A DNA stretch of 6,439 bases from Suilimivivens sp964507235 (GTDB taxonomy: Bacteria; Bacillota; Clostridia; Lachnospirales; Lachnospiraceae). Below the pieces are notes generated by a model that was not told the DNA's origin, ran no database searches, and was given only the letters and a program-made list of their open reading frames with translations. The position numbers and the translations under genes are program-made. The DNA lies in contig CAZDPE010000124.1 of the NCBI GenBank assembly GCA_964507235.1, forward strand, positions 1 to 6,439, in the 5' to 3' direction. This document shows positions 6,380-6,439 of this stretch, in pieces (the stretch's first letter is position 1; every line of letters starts with the position of its first letter).

Positions 6380-6439
6380 TGGATTAGGCGGGAGTCGAAC
6401 CCGCGTCCAAAGACCCATTCCCTGTCCTTCTACTATCAT
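6380..6439 (-). ncRNA. ssrA: Transfer-messenger RNA (tmRNA), 3' end only; 5' part lies beyond the right edge
   Basis: tmRNA rescues stalled ribosomes by acting as alanyl-tRNA and then as a short mRNA for a degradation tag. The minus strand shows the typical 3' domain: GTAGAAG near the edge, then the diagnostic GGACGCGGGTTCGACTCCCG. Its T arm is a 5-bp GCGGG/CCCGC stem around TTCGACT. The 7-base acceptor strand CTAATCC (6381-6387) and discriminator A (6380) follow. The next bases are TGC, so CCA is not encoded and must be added after transcription. A plain tRNA is unlikely because no anticodon arm precedes the T arm at the right distance. The tag-coding part and the 5' acceptor strand are outside the window, so the tag peptide cannot be read. 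Only about 60 bases are present. Confidence 0.85.

Noticed and set aside
6377..6439. Ordinary tRNA gene at the right edge
   Set aside because: The T arm and acceptor strand are tRNA-like, but no anticodon arm fits upstream and the GGACGCGGGTTCGA context with GTAGAAG is typical of tmRNA.

Overview
The window looks like a chromosomal segment from a low-to-moderate-GC Gram-positive of the class Clostridia, most likely Lachnospiraceae. This is inferred from the near-consensus sigma-A promoters with AT-rich flanks, the strong purine-rich ribosome binding sites, a VanS/PhoR-like kinase with the Firmicutes-style 'FNTGLPIPEE' G1 box, and a tmRNA gene whose 3' end does not encode CCA. No species can be named from the sequence alone. 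Every gene I can support lies on the minus strand, so biological reading order runs from the right edge to the left.

At the right edge (about 6380-6439) is the 3' end of ssrA (tmRNA), followed by a perfect 12-bp terminator hairpin (6325-6352). Directly after it comes a five-gene cluster. The order is a small unrecognised single-pass membrane protein with a C-terminal coiled coil (5720-6301), an OmpR/PhoB-type response regulator (4964-5641), a HAMP-containing sensor histidine kinase (3436-4920), a very large polytopic membrane protein resembling DUF2339 (1032-3443), and a lipoprotein with a C-terminal beta-rich domain (280-1035). The regulator and kinase are 43 bp apart, kinase and DUF2339-like gene overlap by 8 bp, and DUF2339-like gene and lipoprotein overlap by 4 bp (ATGA). 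The last four genes are therefore almost certainly co-transcribed and partly translationally coupled. A terminator at 216-243 closes the unit.

The left 215 bases hold no gene. They carry two near-consensus tandem promoters (-35/-10 at 161-166/138-143 and 84-89/61-66) firing leftward out of the window, with A/T tracts upstream of each. A perfect 11-bp inverted repeat (174-200) lies just behind the first. This arrangement is typical of an rRNA, tRNA or other heavily transcribed gene, which begins beyond the left edge.

Working model (inference): the kinase senses an envelope or extracellular condition through its roughly 140-residue external domain and phosphorylates the regulator at Asp55. The DUF2339-like membrane protein and the lipoprotein are either accessory sensors or effectors in the envelope. 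The signal and the regulon are unknown. The least explained parts are the DUF2339-like protein, whose acidic C-terminal tail is built from five 30-bp tandem repeats, and the small protein sandwiched between ssrA and the two-component genes.
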